The notes: a model not told the origin generated them from the letters alone. 5,595 nt of DNA from an uncultured Brachyspira sp. (GCA_900321895.1 ONYB01000080.1:1-5595); one strand, 5' to 3'. Shown: positions 1 to 5,595, counted from the stretch's first letter. A program made the numbers and translations.

Positions 1-31
1 TAATCTTTGTTCCTTCTAGTGTACGTCTCAT
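1..31 (-). CDS. rpmH: Start of 50S ribosomal protein L34 (partial, runs off left edge)
   Basis: An ATG on the minus strand (complement of CAT at 29-31) opens a frame reading MRRTLEGTKI up to the edge of the window. This closely resembles the N-terminus of bacterial L34, a very small basic protein of the large ribosomal subunit, usually about 44-47 residues. The R-T-L-x-G-T form is typical of cyanobacterial L34 (usually RTLGGT); most other bacteria have a KRTYQPS-type start. A Shine-Dalgarno sequence, AAGGAA, lies 8 nt upstream, and a promoter-like pair lies before that, which supports a real start. Only ten codons are visible, so the identity rests on a short match. In many bacteria rpmH is followed by rnpA and yidC; that can only be seen beyond the left edge. 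Confidence 0.72.
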   Translation of the reverse strand, partial: MRRTLEGTKI

Positions 32-39
32 TTTCTTTA

Positions 40-45
40 TTCCTT
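40..45 (-). promoter_or_regulatory. Ribosome binding site of the putative rpmH
   Basis: TTCCTT on the plus strand reads AAGGAA on the minus strand, 8 nt before the ATG at 31. Sequence and spacing are close to ideal for a Shine-Dalgarno site. It is the main reason to accept the ten-codon frame at the edge as a real gene start. Confidence 0.62.
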
Positions 46-62
46 ATTAATTTTATTTGTCG

Positions 63-68
63 TATAAT
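63..68 (+). promoter_or_regulatory. Putative -10 element for proC
   Basis: A perfect TATAAT sits 59 nt upstream of the proC ATG and would place the start of transcription near 75. No good -35 hexamer is found 16-18 nt upstream: that position is TTCCTT, which is better explained as the rpmH ribosome binding site on the other strand. No TGn extended -10 precedes it. It lies within 5 nt of the proposed rpmH -10 element, so the two promoters would overlap. Confidence 0.4.
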
Positions 69-72
69 CTTA

Positions 73-101
73 ATGTTAAATAAAAAATACAAATTAGTCA
101 A
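73..101 (-). promoter_or_regulatory. Putative sigma70-type promoter of rpmH
   Basis: On the minus strand, TTGACT (complement of 96-101) matches five of six bases of the -35 consensus. It is followed after exactly 17 nt by TAACAT (complement of 73-78), which keeps the most conserved -10 positions (TA at the start, AT at the end). Transcription would begin near position 66, giving a leader of about 35 nt to the ATG at 31. The call is by eye; AT-rich DNA gives chance matches. Confidence 0.5.
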
Positions 102-105
102 CACT

Positions 106-119
106 AAAGAGGGGCAGGT
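106..119 (+). promoter_or_regulatory. Ribosome binding region of proC
   Basis: A purine-rich tract containing AAAGAGGGG (106-114) and CAGGT (115-119) precedes the ATG at 128. The AGG of the second part has the more usual spacing of about 9 nt, and the first part lies 13 nt away. Either supports ATG 128 as the start. Confidence 0.5.
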
Positions 120-127
120 TACAGAAT

Positions 128-934
128 ATGAACAAAAAAATAGGATTTATCGGTTGTGGCAAAATGGCAAGTGCAATAATTAAGGGGATTAAAACCTCTT
201 GTTGTAAAGAAAAAGTAGCCATAAAAGGTTCGGAGGTTAATTGTGAAATAGCCGAACTCGCACAAAGCAGACTCGGTGTCGAAGTTTTGACAGATAACAG
301 GCTTTTGACAATGGACAGCGACGTGATTTTTATTGCGACAAAACCTAACTATGTTGCTCAGGTTTTGGAAGAAATTAAAGACGAAATCACACCTGAAAAG
401 CTTATCGTATCTATTGCGGCGGGGGTTAATACCACAAAAATTCAAAATATTATCGGCACAAAACGTGTTGTAAGAATTATGCCAAACACTCCTGCTCTTG
501 TTCAGGAAGGCATGTTCGGGATTTGCAAGGGCGAATACGCAACAGAAGCAGATGTTCAATATGTTATGAATTTGTTGAACGGAATAGGTAAAGTCGTGGA
601 AGTTGAAGAACATCAAATGGATATCGTAACGGCGATTTCAGGTTCTGGCCCTGCTTTTTTCTATCAAGTAATTGAAGACATGGCAAGAGCTGGCGAAAAA
701 CTCGGGCTAGATTATGAGAAATCTCTCTTATTAGCAACTCAAACAGCATTGGGTTCTGCAAAAATGGTGTTTGAAAGAGGAGAGCTTCCTGTCCAAACTT
801 TAATTGACAACGTAGCAACAAAAGGCGGTTGCACTTTCGTCGGAATTCAAACAATGAAAGAAGAAAATTCCGAAAAACTCTTCTACGACGTAATTGACAA
901 AACAGCAGAAAAATCAAGTCAATTAGGGAAATAA
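128..934 (+). CDS. proC: Pyrroline-5-carboxylate reductase
   Basis: Reduces 1-pyrroline-5-carboxylate to L-proline with NAD(P)H, the last step of proline synthesis, in the cytoplasm. The 268-residue length is normal for the family. A Rossmann nucleotide-binding fold opens the protein, with the glycine motif G6-F-I-G9-C-G11-K-M13. The family signatures follow in order: R116-I-M-P-N-T-P (118-122 M-P-N-T-P) then ALVQEG, S171-G-S-G-P175 at the start of the helical dimerisation domain, and V229-A-T-K-G-G-C-T236 in the conserved C-terminal substrate-binding segment, where many homologues read SPGGTT. The K-G-G and G-G-C-T variants are, from family knowledge, tolerated. The start has a purine-rich ribosome site upstream. 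The gene stands alone on the plus strand, diverges from the putative rpmH, and converges on the Fe-S protein gene with 44 bp between the stops. No frameshift or missing motif is seen. Confidence 0.97.
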   Translation: MNKKIGFIGCGKMASAIIKGIKTSCCKEKVAIKGSEVNCEIAELAQSRLGVEVLTDNRLLTMDSDVIFIATKPNYVAQVLEEIKDEITPEKLIVSIAAGVNTTKIQNIIGTKRVVRIMPNTPALVQEGMFGICKGEYATEADVQYVMNLLNGIGKVVEVEEHQMDIVTAISGSGPAFFYQVIEDMARAGEKLGLDYEKSLLLATQTALGSAKMVFERGELPVQTLIDNVATKGGCTFVGIQTMKEENSEKLFYDVIDKTAEKSSQLGK

Positions 935-942
935 AACTTGAA

Positions 943-965
943 GGGCGGAATTTTCAATTCCGCCC
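943..965. terminator. Stem-loop between convergent genes, probable intrinsic terminator
   Basis: GGGCGGAATT (943-952) and AATTCCGCCC (956-965) form a perfect 10-bp inverted repeat around a 3-nt TTC loop, 8 nt after the proC stop and 13 nt beyond the stop of the minus-strand Fe-S gene. Read on the minus strand, the stem is followed by TTCAAGTTTTATTT, a reasonable though interrupted U tract. Read on the plus strand it is followed by CATTAATAAAG, a poor one. It is therefore best supported as terminator of the murE-to-Fe-S transcript and may also act for proC. Confidence 0.62.
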
Positions 966-978
966 CATTAATAAAGAG

Positions 979-2091
979 TTATTCTATTTCCGCAAGAGCA
1001 AGAAATTCAACAACATTCATAATTTTCGGAGATTTTTTGCCTAATGCCAAAAATCCTTCTCTTAAACCTAACACACATGCCGGACAACTCGTCAAAATAT
1101 AATCAGCCCCCGTGGCATAAGCATTTTCAGCCTTTTGTTTTGCAAGCGAAATCGAAAGTTTCGGGTTCTTTATCGCAAATTCACCAGCAAACCCACAGCA
1201 CTCATCATAATCTTTCATTTTTATATATTCCACATTTTCGCATTTATCAATTAGTTTTTTTAAAAAATCGTCGTTTCCCAAGTGACAAGGCTTGTGAAAG
1301 GTTACTTTGACAGGTTTTTTGAAGCTAAATTTTACTTTCTGCTCCGCCAAAAATTCCGCAGCGTTGAGAAAAAGTTTTGAATTATTTTCGGGTGTGGGGT
1401 CAGAGCCATACCCTTTCAAGGTGCTTTCACAACTTGCACAATCTGTTAGTATGTAATCAAATTCACAATTCATAAGCTCAAGATTGTGTTTTTTGACCTC
1501 CTCATAGCGTTCAAGATTTCCGCTGGAGAGAAACGGCAGCCCACAACATTCAAAATTTCTCTCAATAATTTCAACATTATCAAGGTGAGAACAAATTTTT
1601 TTGAAGGCATTAGCCACACTCGGAAAAACCTCATTTACACACCCTTTGAAATAGAGGAGTTTGATTAATTTTGTATCCTTTTTTTGATTTTTTTCTGCAA
1701 AGGGGAGATAAGGGAAAATCAAATTTGCTAAAAACTTCCAAATTTTGATTGTACAGCCAAAAAACAAGCGGGATTGGAATAATTTTATAATTTTGCCGTG
1801 AAATGTATCTTTAGCACATTCGAATTTTGCTGTGTTCAAAATTTCGCAAACATCAATGTCGCTCGGGCAAAAATCTTTGCATTTCCCGCATTTCAGGCAC
1901 ATGTCAAGATATTTTTCAATGTTTTTGCTTAATTTTAAATCACCTTTCAAAACTCCGTCGAGCATAACGAATTTGCCTCGAGAAACTGCACAATCATTGC
2001 CCGTCAATTTGTAAAGAGGGCAAGCCTCCTGACACATCCCACATTTTGAGCATTTATTAATTTCGTCGGCAAAATCTTCAAGTTTTTTCAT
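979..2091 (-). CDS. GlcF/HdrD-type Fe-S oxidoreductase subunit (two [4Fe-4S] plus two CCG domains)
   Basis: A 370-residue protein with two ferredoxin-type [4Fe-4S] motifs near the N-terminus (C14, C17, C20, C24-P and C65, C68, C71, C75-P). Two cysteine-rich CCG modules follow: C151 / C182-C183-G / C218, C221 and C269 / C298-C299-G / C336, C339. This is the layout of GlcF (glycolate oxidase iron-sulfur subunit) and of the related HdrD/LutA-like proteins, which pass electrons between a flavin-dependent 2-hydroxyacid dehydrogenase (GlcD/Dld type) and another carrier. Residues about 97-131 are rich in aromatic, aliphatic and lysine residues and might let it touch the membrane. No flavoprotein partner lies in the window, so the substrate cannot be named. 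It is the last gene of the minus-strand run, 26 bp after ilvD. No clear Shine-Dalgarno precedes the ATG, and no alternative in-frame ATG, GTG or TTG lies in the gap, so translation may be coupled to ilvD or weak. All expected cysteines are present. Confidence 0.88.
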   Translation of the reverse strand: MKKLEDFADEINKCSKCGMCQEACPLYKLTGNDCAVSRGKFVMLDGVLKGDLKLSKNIEKYLDMCLKCGKCKDFCPSDIDVCEILNTAKFECAKDTFHGKIIKLFQSRLFFGCTIKIWKFLANLIFPYLPFAEKNQKKDTKLIKLLYFKGCVNEVFPSVANAFKKICSHLDNVEIIERNFECCGLPFLSSGNLERYEEVKKHNLELMNCEFDYILTDCASCESTLKGYGSDPTPENNSKLFLNAAEFLAEQKVKFSFKKPVKVTFHKPCHLGNDDFLKKLIDKCENVEYIKMKDYDECCGFAGEFAIKNPKLSISLAKQKAENAYATGADYILTSCPACVLGLREGFLALGKKSPKIMNVVEFLALAEIE

Positions 2092-2117
2092 ATCATTATC
2101 ATAGCACGGAAAAACTT

Positions 2118-3776
2118 TTAGACGATTGCACCGTGGCTGGCATCTTGAACATTTTTTGCATATTTTGCAAGGTATCCGGATTTTACTCGAGGTTCAAACG
2201 ATTTCAGATTTTTGTGACGTTCTGCTAAAACTTTTTCATCAACACATAATTCGATGAGTCGTTTATTAATGTCGATTTTAATCTTGTCACCGTTTTCAAT
2301 AAGTGCAATAACTCCGCCATTTGCGGCTTCAGGGCAAATATGACCGACACAAATTCCTCTTGTCGCACCCGAAAATCTTCCGTCAGTAATCAAGGCACAC
2401 TTTTTGCCTAAACCTTTTCCTACCAAAAGCGATGTCGGAGCAAGCATTTCTCTCATGCCGGGGCCGCCCTTAGGACCTTCGTAACGGATTACAATCACGT
2501 CACCCTCTTTAATTTTGTCGGTTTCAAGTGCAGTCATTGCCTCTTCTTCGCTGTTAAAAGTTTTTGCAACCCCTTCAAACTCGTAACACTCCGGAGCAAC
2601 TCCCGAGGTCTTGATTACGCAACCGTCTTTTGCGATATTACCATACAAAACGGCAAGCCCTGCCTGCGTATAAGTCGATTTGTCGTAAGGTGGAATAATT
2701 TTTTCATCACTATATGCAGAGTTTGCAATTTCTTTTAAAGAAAGGTCTGCAACCGTTTTGGTATCAAATATTTCAAGATTGGAATTGACTAAAGATTTCA
2801 GCACGGCAGGAACTCCGCCCGCAAGATGAAAGTCTGTCATCGTTAATGTCGAGGACGGATTAATTTTCACAATTTGGTGAACTTTTCCGCTCAAATCCTC
2901 AAAATCATTAAGAGTAATATTGATTCCGCCTGCATTTGCAATCGCAAGAATGTGTAAAAAAGTATTTGTCGAACCGCCAAGAGCCAAGTCCGCCGTAATC
3001 GCATTACGTAAACTTTCACGAGTAATAATATCGGAAGGTTTTACGTCATTTTTCACCAAATCCACAATCTGCATACCGCTTTCAAAGGCAATTCTTCTTT
3101 TTTGAGATGAAACCGCCGACGCAGAAGCACAATAAGGCAAACTCATTCCCAAAACTTCCGTCAGGCAAGCCATAGTATTTGCGGTATACATTCCCTGACA
3201 AGCACCCGCCGAAGGACAAGAGTTTTCCTCCAATGCGTTCAGGTGTTCCTCGGTAATCTCGCCTTTTCTAAATCTGCCGACAGCTTCAAATGATCCTGTA
3301 ACCATTGTTAATTTGTTCTCGCCACGACACATTCCGTCAAGCATAGGGCCTGCTGTTACGATAATCGCCGGAATATTTAGTCTTAATGCCCCAATCAACA
3401 TCCCCGGTGTAATTTTGTCACAATTAGATAAAAGCACAATCCCATCGAGTTGATGAGCTGCAGCAACACTTTCCACGCAATCCGCAATTAAATCTCTTGA
3501 AGGCAAAGAATAACGCATTCCGCTATGCCCCATAGCAATTCCGTCACATATTGCAGGTACTCCGAAAATGAAGGCCTGTCCGCCGCCCGAGTGAATACCC
3601 TTTTCAATTTGGCGTTCTAAATCTCTCATTCCGATATGCCCCGGAACTAAATCAGAAAACGAACTAGCAATTCCGATAAACGGTGCATCCATGTTTTTTT
3701 TGCTAACTCCAGTCGCCATCAAAAGTCCACGGTGCGGAGTTCTTGCTATTCCTTTTTTTATATTATCGCTTTTCAT
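2118..3776 (-). CDS. ilvD: Dihydroxy-acid dehydratase
   Basis: Dehydrates 2,3-dihydroxy-isovalerate and 2,3-dihydroxy-3-methylvalerate to the 2-keto acids that give valine (hence leucine) and isoleucine; it also feeds pantothenate synthesis. At 552 residues it is a normal bacterial length. Visible signatures: R-T-P-H-R-G at 12-17; G72-V-P-A-I-C-D78-G-I-A-M-G-H with the metal-binding aspartate; S117-N-C119-D-K121-I-T-P-G, with a cluster cysteine and the lysine that is carbamylated in the family; S186-C-P-S-A-G-A-C193-Q-G-M with another cluster cysteine; G-G-S-T-N-T; E-G-P-K-G-G-P-G-M; and D-G-R-F-S469-G, where the serine is the proposed general base. Position 46 is glycine (V-P-G-H), as in the E. 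coli enzyme, and not the cysteine (T-P-C-N) seen in the well-studied [2Fe-2S] forms; the cluster is therefore likely of the E. coli-like, oxygen-sensitive class (inference). The start overlaps the nagA stop by one base (TAATG), with AAAGGTG 8 nt upstream. No other ilv gene is in the window. Confidence 0.98.
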   Translation of the reverse strand: MKSDNIKKGIARTPHRGLLMATGVSKKNMDAPFIGIASSFSDLVPGHIGMRDLERQIEKGIHSGGGQAFIFGVPAICDGIAMGHSGMRYSLPSRDLIADCVESVAAAHQLDGIVLLSNCDKITPGMLIGALRLNIPAIIVTAGPMLDGMCRGENKLTMVTGSFEAVGRFRKGEITEEHLNALEENSCPSAGACQGMYTANTMACLTEVLGMSLPYCASASAVSSQKRRIAFESGMQIVDLVKNDVKPSDIITRESLRNAITADLALGGSTNTFLHILAIANAGGINITLNDFEDLSGKVHQIVKINPSSTLTMTDFHLAGGVPAVLKSLVNSNLEIFDTKTVADLSLKEIANSAYSDEKIIPPYDKSTYTQAGLAVLYGNIAKDGCVIKTSGVAPECYEFEGVAKTFNSEEEAMTALETDKIKEGDVIVIRYEGPKGGPGMREMLAPTSLLVGKGLGKKCALITDGRFSGATRGICVGHICPEAANGGVIALIENGDKIKIDINKRLIELCVDEKVLAERHKNLKSFEPRVKSGYLAKYAKNVQDASHGAIV

Positions 3777-3791
3777 TACGCATTCACCTTT
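3774..3791 (-). promoter_or_regulatory. nagA-ilvD stop/start overlap with ilvD ribosome binding site
   Basis: On the minus strand the nagA stop TAA and the ilvD start ATG share one base (TAATG, complement of 3774-3778). AAAGGTG (complement of 3785-3791) lies 8 nt before the ATG, inside the end of nagA. This arrangement is typical of translational coupling and shows that the two genes are on one message. Confidence 0.75.
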
Positions 3792-4738
3792 ACTATATTA
3801 AAGTTCTCATCCCACTCTATTGAACCGTTGAGGTTGATACCGTGGTAATTATACGGATTTTCTACAAGTTGCGAAATCAAATCTTCTTTTGACTTACCCA
3901 AATGCGTTGAGGTCAAAATCTCTGACAATGCTAATCTTTTATAAATATCAGGAACAAGTGTAGTGCTTCCCGCAAGCGTTCCTTCTTTAGAAGAAGCTCG
4001 TGTTCCGTTATAAAAAACCGTTTCATCCGCAAATTGAAATTCATAAACCGCGTCGGCACTAGCTTTCAAGCCTGTACAAGAAAGGCAATCACTCACAAGC
4101 AACACCTTATCGAGCGGTTTGCATTTAAAAAGAAGTTTCAAGGCATCCTCAGAAACATGCACTCCGTCTGCAATAATCTCTGTAAAGATTTCATCATTAA
4201 TCAATGCCGAAAGTGCCGTCGACTGCCCTCTGTGCGTAACGCCTTCCATAGCGTTAAAGGTATGAGTTGCGGCGTCACACCCTCTCAAATCACCGCCGAC
4301 ACAGTGTCCCGCCTGAACCTTCACTCCTTTTTTGTTGAGATAATCAATTAAATTGCTTTCTTTTGTGCAGAGTTCGGGTGCAAGGGTTACAATTTTAATA
4401 AAATCATCCTCAAGAAGTTTGTAATTTTCAACGGTCGGATTCATAAAATGTGCGGGATTATGAATTCCTTTTTTCTTTTCGTTAATAAAAATTCCTTCAA
4501 GATGAATTCCGAGAATTTTTGCCATGCCTGTCGATTGTTTCATTGCCGCCGATTTTATAACAGAAACAGCACGATTAATGTTTTCGACACTATCTGTTAC
4601 AAGCGTCGGGAATATTCCGCCAATACCATGCTTAAACATTTCGCTTGACACAAACAAAACCTCATCAACCGAGGCTTTATTAAAATCCACCCCGAAAGCT
4701 CCATGAAAATGCTGTTCAATTATTAATTTCGTTTTCAT
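3776..4738 (-). CDS. nagA: Short N-acetylglucosamine-6-phosphate deacetylase-like amidohydrolase
   Basis: Amidohydrolase of the NagA family, which hydrolyses GlcNAc-6-phosphate to glucosamine-6-phosphate and acetate, feeding amino sugars from wall recycling or chitin-like sources back to metabolism. Matching motifs: H10-F-H12-G at the end of the first barrel strand; G77-I-H-L-E81-G with the metal-ligand glutamate, followed by K90-G-I-H-N-P; T118-L-A-P-E; A143-G-H145; T158-H159-T-F-N-A-M164; A190-D-G-V-H; L214-V-S-D217-C with the catalytic aspartate; and L-A-G-S-T near residue 260. The protein is only 320 residues against about 380 in typical NagA. It starts at the HxH strand, so the N-terminal beta-sandwich strands are missing; the C-terminal sandwich is reduced; and 14 residues separate H145 from H159 where E. 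coli NagA has about 21. The start is supported by AAGGAAGG 11 nt upstream. The frame stays open upstream to 4805, but that stretch has no start codon and does not look like NagA. The substrate is inferred; another acylated amino sugar is possible. Confidence 0.83.
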   Translation of the reverse strand: MKTKLIIEQHFHGAFGVDFNKASVDEVLFVSSEMFKHGIGGIFPTLVTDSVENINRAVSVIKSAAMKQSTGMAKILGIHLEGIFINEKKKGIHNPAHFMNPTVENYKLLEDDFIKIVTLAPELCTKESNLIDYLNKKGVKVQAGHCVGGDLRGCDAATHTFNAMEGVTHRGQSTALSALINDEIFTEIIADGVHVSEDALKLLFKCKPLDKVLLVSDCLSCTGLKASADAVYEFQFADETVFYNGTRASSKEGTLAGSTTLVPDIYKRLALSEILTSTHLGKSKEDLISQLVENPYNYHGINLNGSIEWDENFNIVKVNA

Positions 4739-4808
4739 AATGATATCTGCCTTCCTTTGTCGAACTTCAATATTCGTCGCTGTTCGCCCCGTGGTTGCTC
4801 GTAATTAG
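4739..4808 (-). other. murE-nagA intergenic segment with a GC-rich patch
   Basis: This 70-bp spacer is the largest gap inside the minus-strand gene run. Positions 4774-4800 are about two-thirds G+C by hand count, unlike the AT-rich DNA around them. There is a weak inverted repeat (CGAAC 4761-4765 with GTTCG 4782-4786) and a small AT palindrome at the murE stop (GTAATT 4801-4806 with AATTAC 4812-4817). No run of T follows either one on the minus strand, so I do not call a terminator. I see no credible promoter either. It may be an untranslated spacer or a copy of a dispersed intergenic repeat. Confidence 0.4.
4750..4757 (-). promoter_or_regulatory. Ribosome binding site of the nagA-like gene
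   Basis: CCTTCCTT on the plus strand reads AAGGAAGG on the minus strand, 11 nt before the ATG at 4738. It matters because it fixes the unusually short N-terminus: the reading frame is open further upstream, but this strong site points to the ATG immediately before the HxH motif. Confidence 0.7.
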
Positions 4809-5595
4809 TTAAATTACGGTGACTTCAAAGACTTTTCTAGCTTCTTCTCTATCATCAAAGTGGATTGTGCGGTCTTTTAAAATTTGATAATTTTCGTGAC
4901 CTTTACCGGCAATAACAACAACATCGTTATTACCCGCAATGTTTTTTAATAGTGCGATTGCATGACCTCTGTCAGGTTCGACCGTTACTTTATCAGGGTT
5001 TGTCGATTTTAACCCTGCAATAATATCCGTGATAATTGTTTGCGGGTCTTCGCTTCTCGGATTGTCGCTTGTGATAACGATTTTGTCTGCAATTCTTTCG
5101 GCAATAGCACCCATTTTCGGACGTTTCGTTGCATCTCTGTCCCCGCCGCAACCGAATAAACAAATCAGTTTTCCGTCTTTTGGTGTGATTTCTCTTGCAG
5201 AATTTAAAACATTCTCCAACCCGTCAGGCGTGTGTGCGTAATCAACAATTACCAGCGGTTTTTTCGCAACAACTTCAAATCTGCCAGCAACACCTTTTAC
5301 GTTTTCTAAAGCTTTTAATGATACTGCAATATCAATACCCATTGCTATTGCAGAAGTAACTGCCGCAAGAACGTTATAAACACTGAACATTCCGTTCATG
5401 TGAAGGTTTACGGAATATTCTTTAGGTTGAGTTTCCTCCAAGCCCAAGATTTCAGGGCGAGTAACTACAAGGGTAAATTCAGCCCCGTTGAGTGAAAAAT
5501 GAATATCTTTTGCCATTACATCAGCATCTTTTTTTACACCGTAGGTGAATGTTCTGACACCTTCCGGAATTACTCCCAAAAATCTCTCTGCATAA
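4809..5595 (-). CDS. murE: UDP-MurNAc-tripeptide synthetase, C-terminal part (mDAP-adding; start off right edge)
   Basis: ATP-dependent cytoplasmic ligase that adds the third amino acid to UDP-MurNAc-L-Ala-D-Glu in peptidoglycan synthesis. About 261 C-terminal residues are visible; the frame is open to the right edge (Y-A-E-R-F-L-G-V-I-P), so the ATP P-loop part of the central domain and the N-terminal domain lie outside. A TTG at 5577-5579 is internal and is not the start. Motifs in order: N-V-L-A-A-V in the central domain; V-A-G-R-F-E; I-V-D-Y-A-H-T-P-D-G at the start of the C-terminal domain; F-G-C-G-G-D-R-D near the catalytic lysine region; S-D-N-P-R-S-E-D-P; G-K-G-H-E-N-Y-Q; and F-D-D-R-E-E-A near the end. 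The D-N-P-R motif marks meso-diaminopimelate as the amino acid added. It is followed after 69 bp by the nagA-like gene on the same strand, which fits a wall synthesis and recycling pair. Confidence 0.97.
   Translation of the reverse strand, partial: YAERFLGVIPEGVRTFTYGVKKDADVMAKDIHFSLNGAEFTLVVTRPEILGLEETQPKEYSVNLHMNGMFSVYNVLAAVTSAIAMGIDIAVSLKALENVKGVAGRFEVVAKKPLVIVDYAHTPDGLENVLNSAREITPKDGKLICLFGCGGDRDATKRPKMGAIAERIADKIVITSDNPRSEDPQTIITDIIAGLKSTNPDKVTVEPDRGHAIALLKNIAGNNDVVVIAGKGHENYQILKDRTIHFDDREEARKVFEVTVI

Noticed and set aside
40..45. TTCCTT as a -35 element for proC, 17 nt before TATAAT
   Set aside because: It matches TTGACA poorly and is better explained as the AAGGAA ribosome site of the divergent rpmH.
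119..616. 165-codon open frame on the minus strand opposite proC
   Set aside because: It lies wholly against proC, which has full family motifs; the translation is low-complexity, rich in F, N and C, with no recognisable domain.
1044..1310. 88-codon plus-strand frame inside the Fe-S protein gene, and similar short plus-strand frames inside ilvD, nagA and murE
   Set aside because: All are antisense to genes with clear conserved motifs, show no family resemblance and have no convincing ribosome sites.
2105..2135. CACGG/CCGTG inverted repeat at the end of ilvD as a terminator
   Set aside because: Only five base pairs with a 21-nt loop and no following T run on the minus strand.
3776..4738. Frameshift or decay as the cause of the short nagA-like protein
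   Set aside because: The frame is intact, all core catalytic motifs are in one frame and in order, and the start has a strong ribosome site; the upstream in-frame stretch does not resemble the missing domain.
4739..4808. Promoter for nagA (TTGAAG followed 17 nt later by GATATC on the minus strand)
   Set aside because: The proposed -10 would lie within a few bases of the ATG and downstream of the ribosome site, leaving no room for a leader.
5577..5579. TTG as the start of a separate 256-residue gene
   Set aside because: The frame is open through it to the window edge and the protein is the C-terminal part of MurE, so the true start is outside.

Overview
The window is a compact, AT-rich bacterial chromosome segment made of core metabolic and cell-wall genes. 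It holds four complete genes and two genes cut by the window edges. I see no mobile element, CRISPR array, tRNA or rRNA. Two observations bear on the host. The MurE fragment carries the DNPR motif of meso-diaminopimelate-adding enzymes, so the peptidoglycan is probably of the Gram-negative/mDAP type. The ten residues readable at the extreme left edge on the minus strand (MRRTLEGTKI) look like the start of ribosomal protein L34 in its cyanobacterial-type form (R-T-L-x-G-T). With the low GC and an anaerobe-like Fe-S protein, my best guess is a non-photosynthetic relative of Cyanobacteria (Vampirovibrionia/Melainabacteria, Gastranaerophilales-like). This is an inference from one short peptide plus general composition and is not proven.

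Left part (1-970): a divergent intergenic region of about 96 bp separates the start of the putative rpmH (minus strand, running off the window) from proC (plus strand), the last enzyme of proline synthesis. Promoter-like elements for both directions interleave here, and each gene has its own Shine-Dalgarno sequence. proC converges on the next gene, with a 10-bp perfect stem-loop between the two stops that probably serves as terminator for one or both.

Right part (979-5595): four genes lie on the minus strand and read right to left: murE (N-terminus off the window), a short nagA-like deacetylase, ilvD, and a GlcF/HdrD-type two-[4Fe-4S] plus two-CCG protein. Gaps are 69 bp, a 1-nt TAATG overlap, and 26 bp. 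No convincing terminator interrupts them, so they probably form one transcript ending at the 943-965 hairpin. The genes join peptidoglycan synthesis, amino-sugar deacetylation (possibly wall recycling), branched-chain amino acid synthesis and an oxidoreductase subunit without its flavoprotein partner. This looks like a housekeeping run more than a single dedicated system.

The most unusual item is the nagA-like gene. It has the expected metal-binding and catalytic residues of N-acetylglucosamine-6-phosphate deacetylase, but it starts almost directly at the HxH motif, lacks the usual N-terminal beta-sandwich strands, and is shortened between its two conserved metal histidines. I found no clear evidence of a novel biological system in this window.
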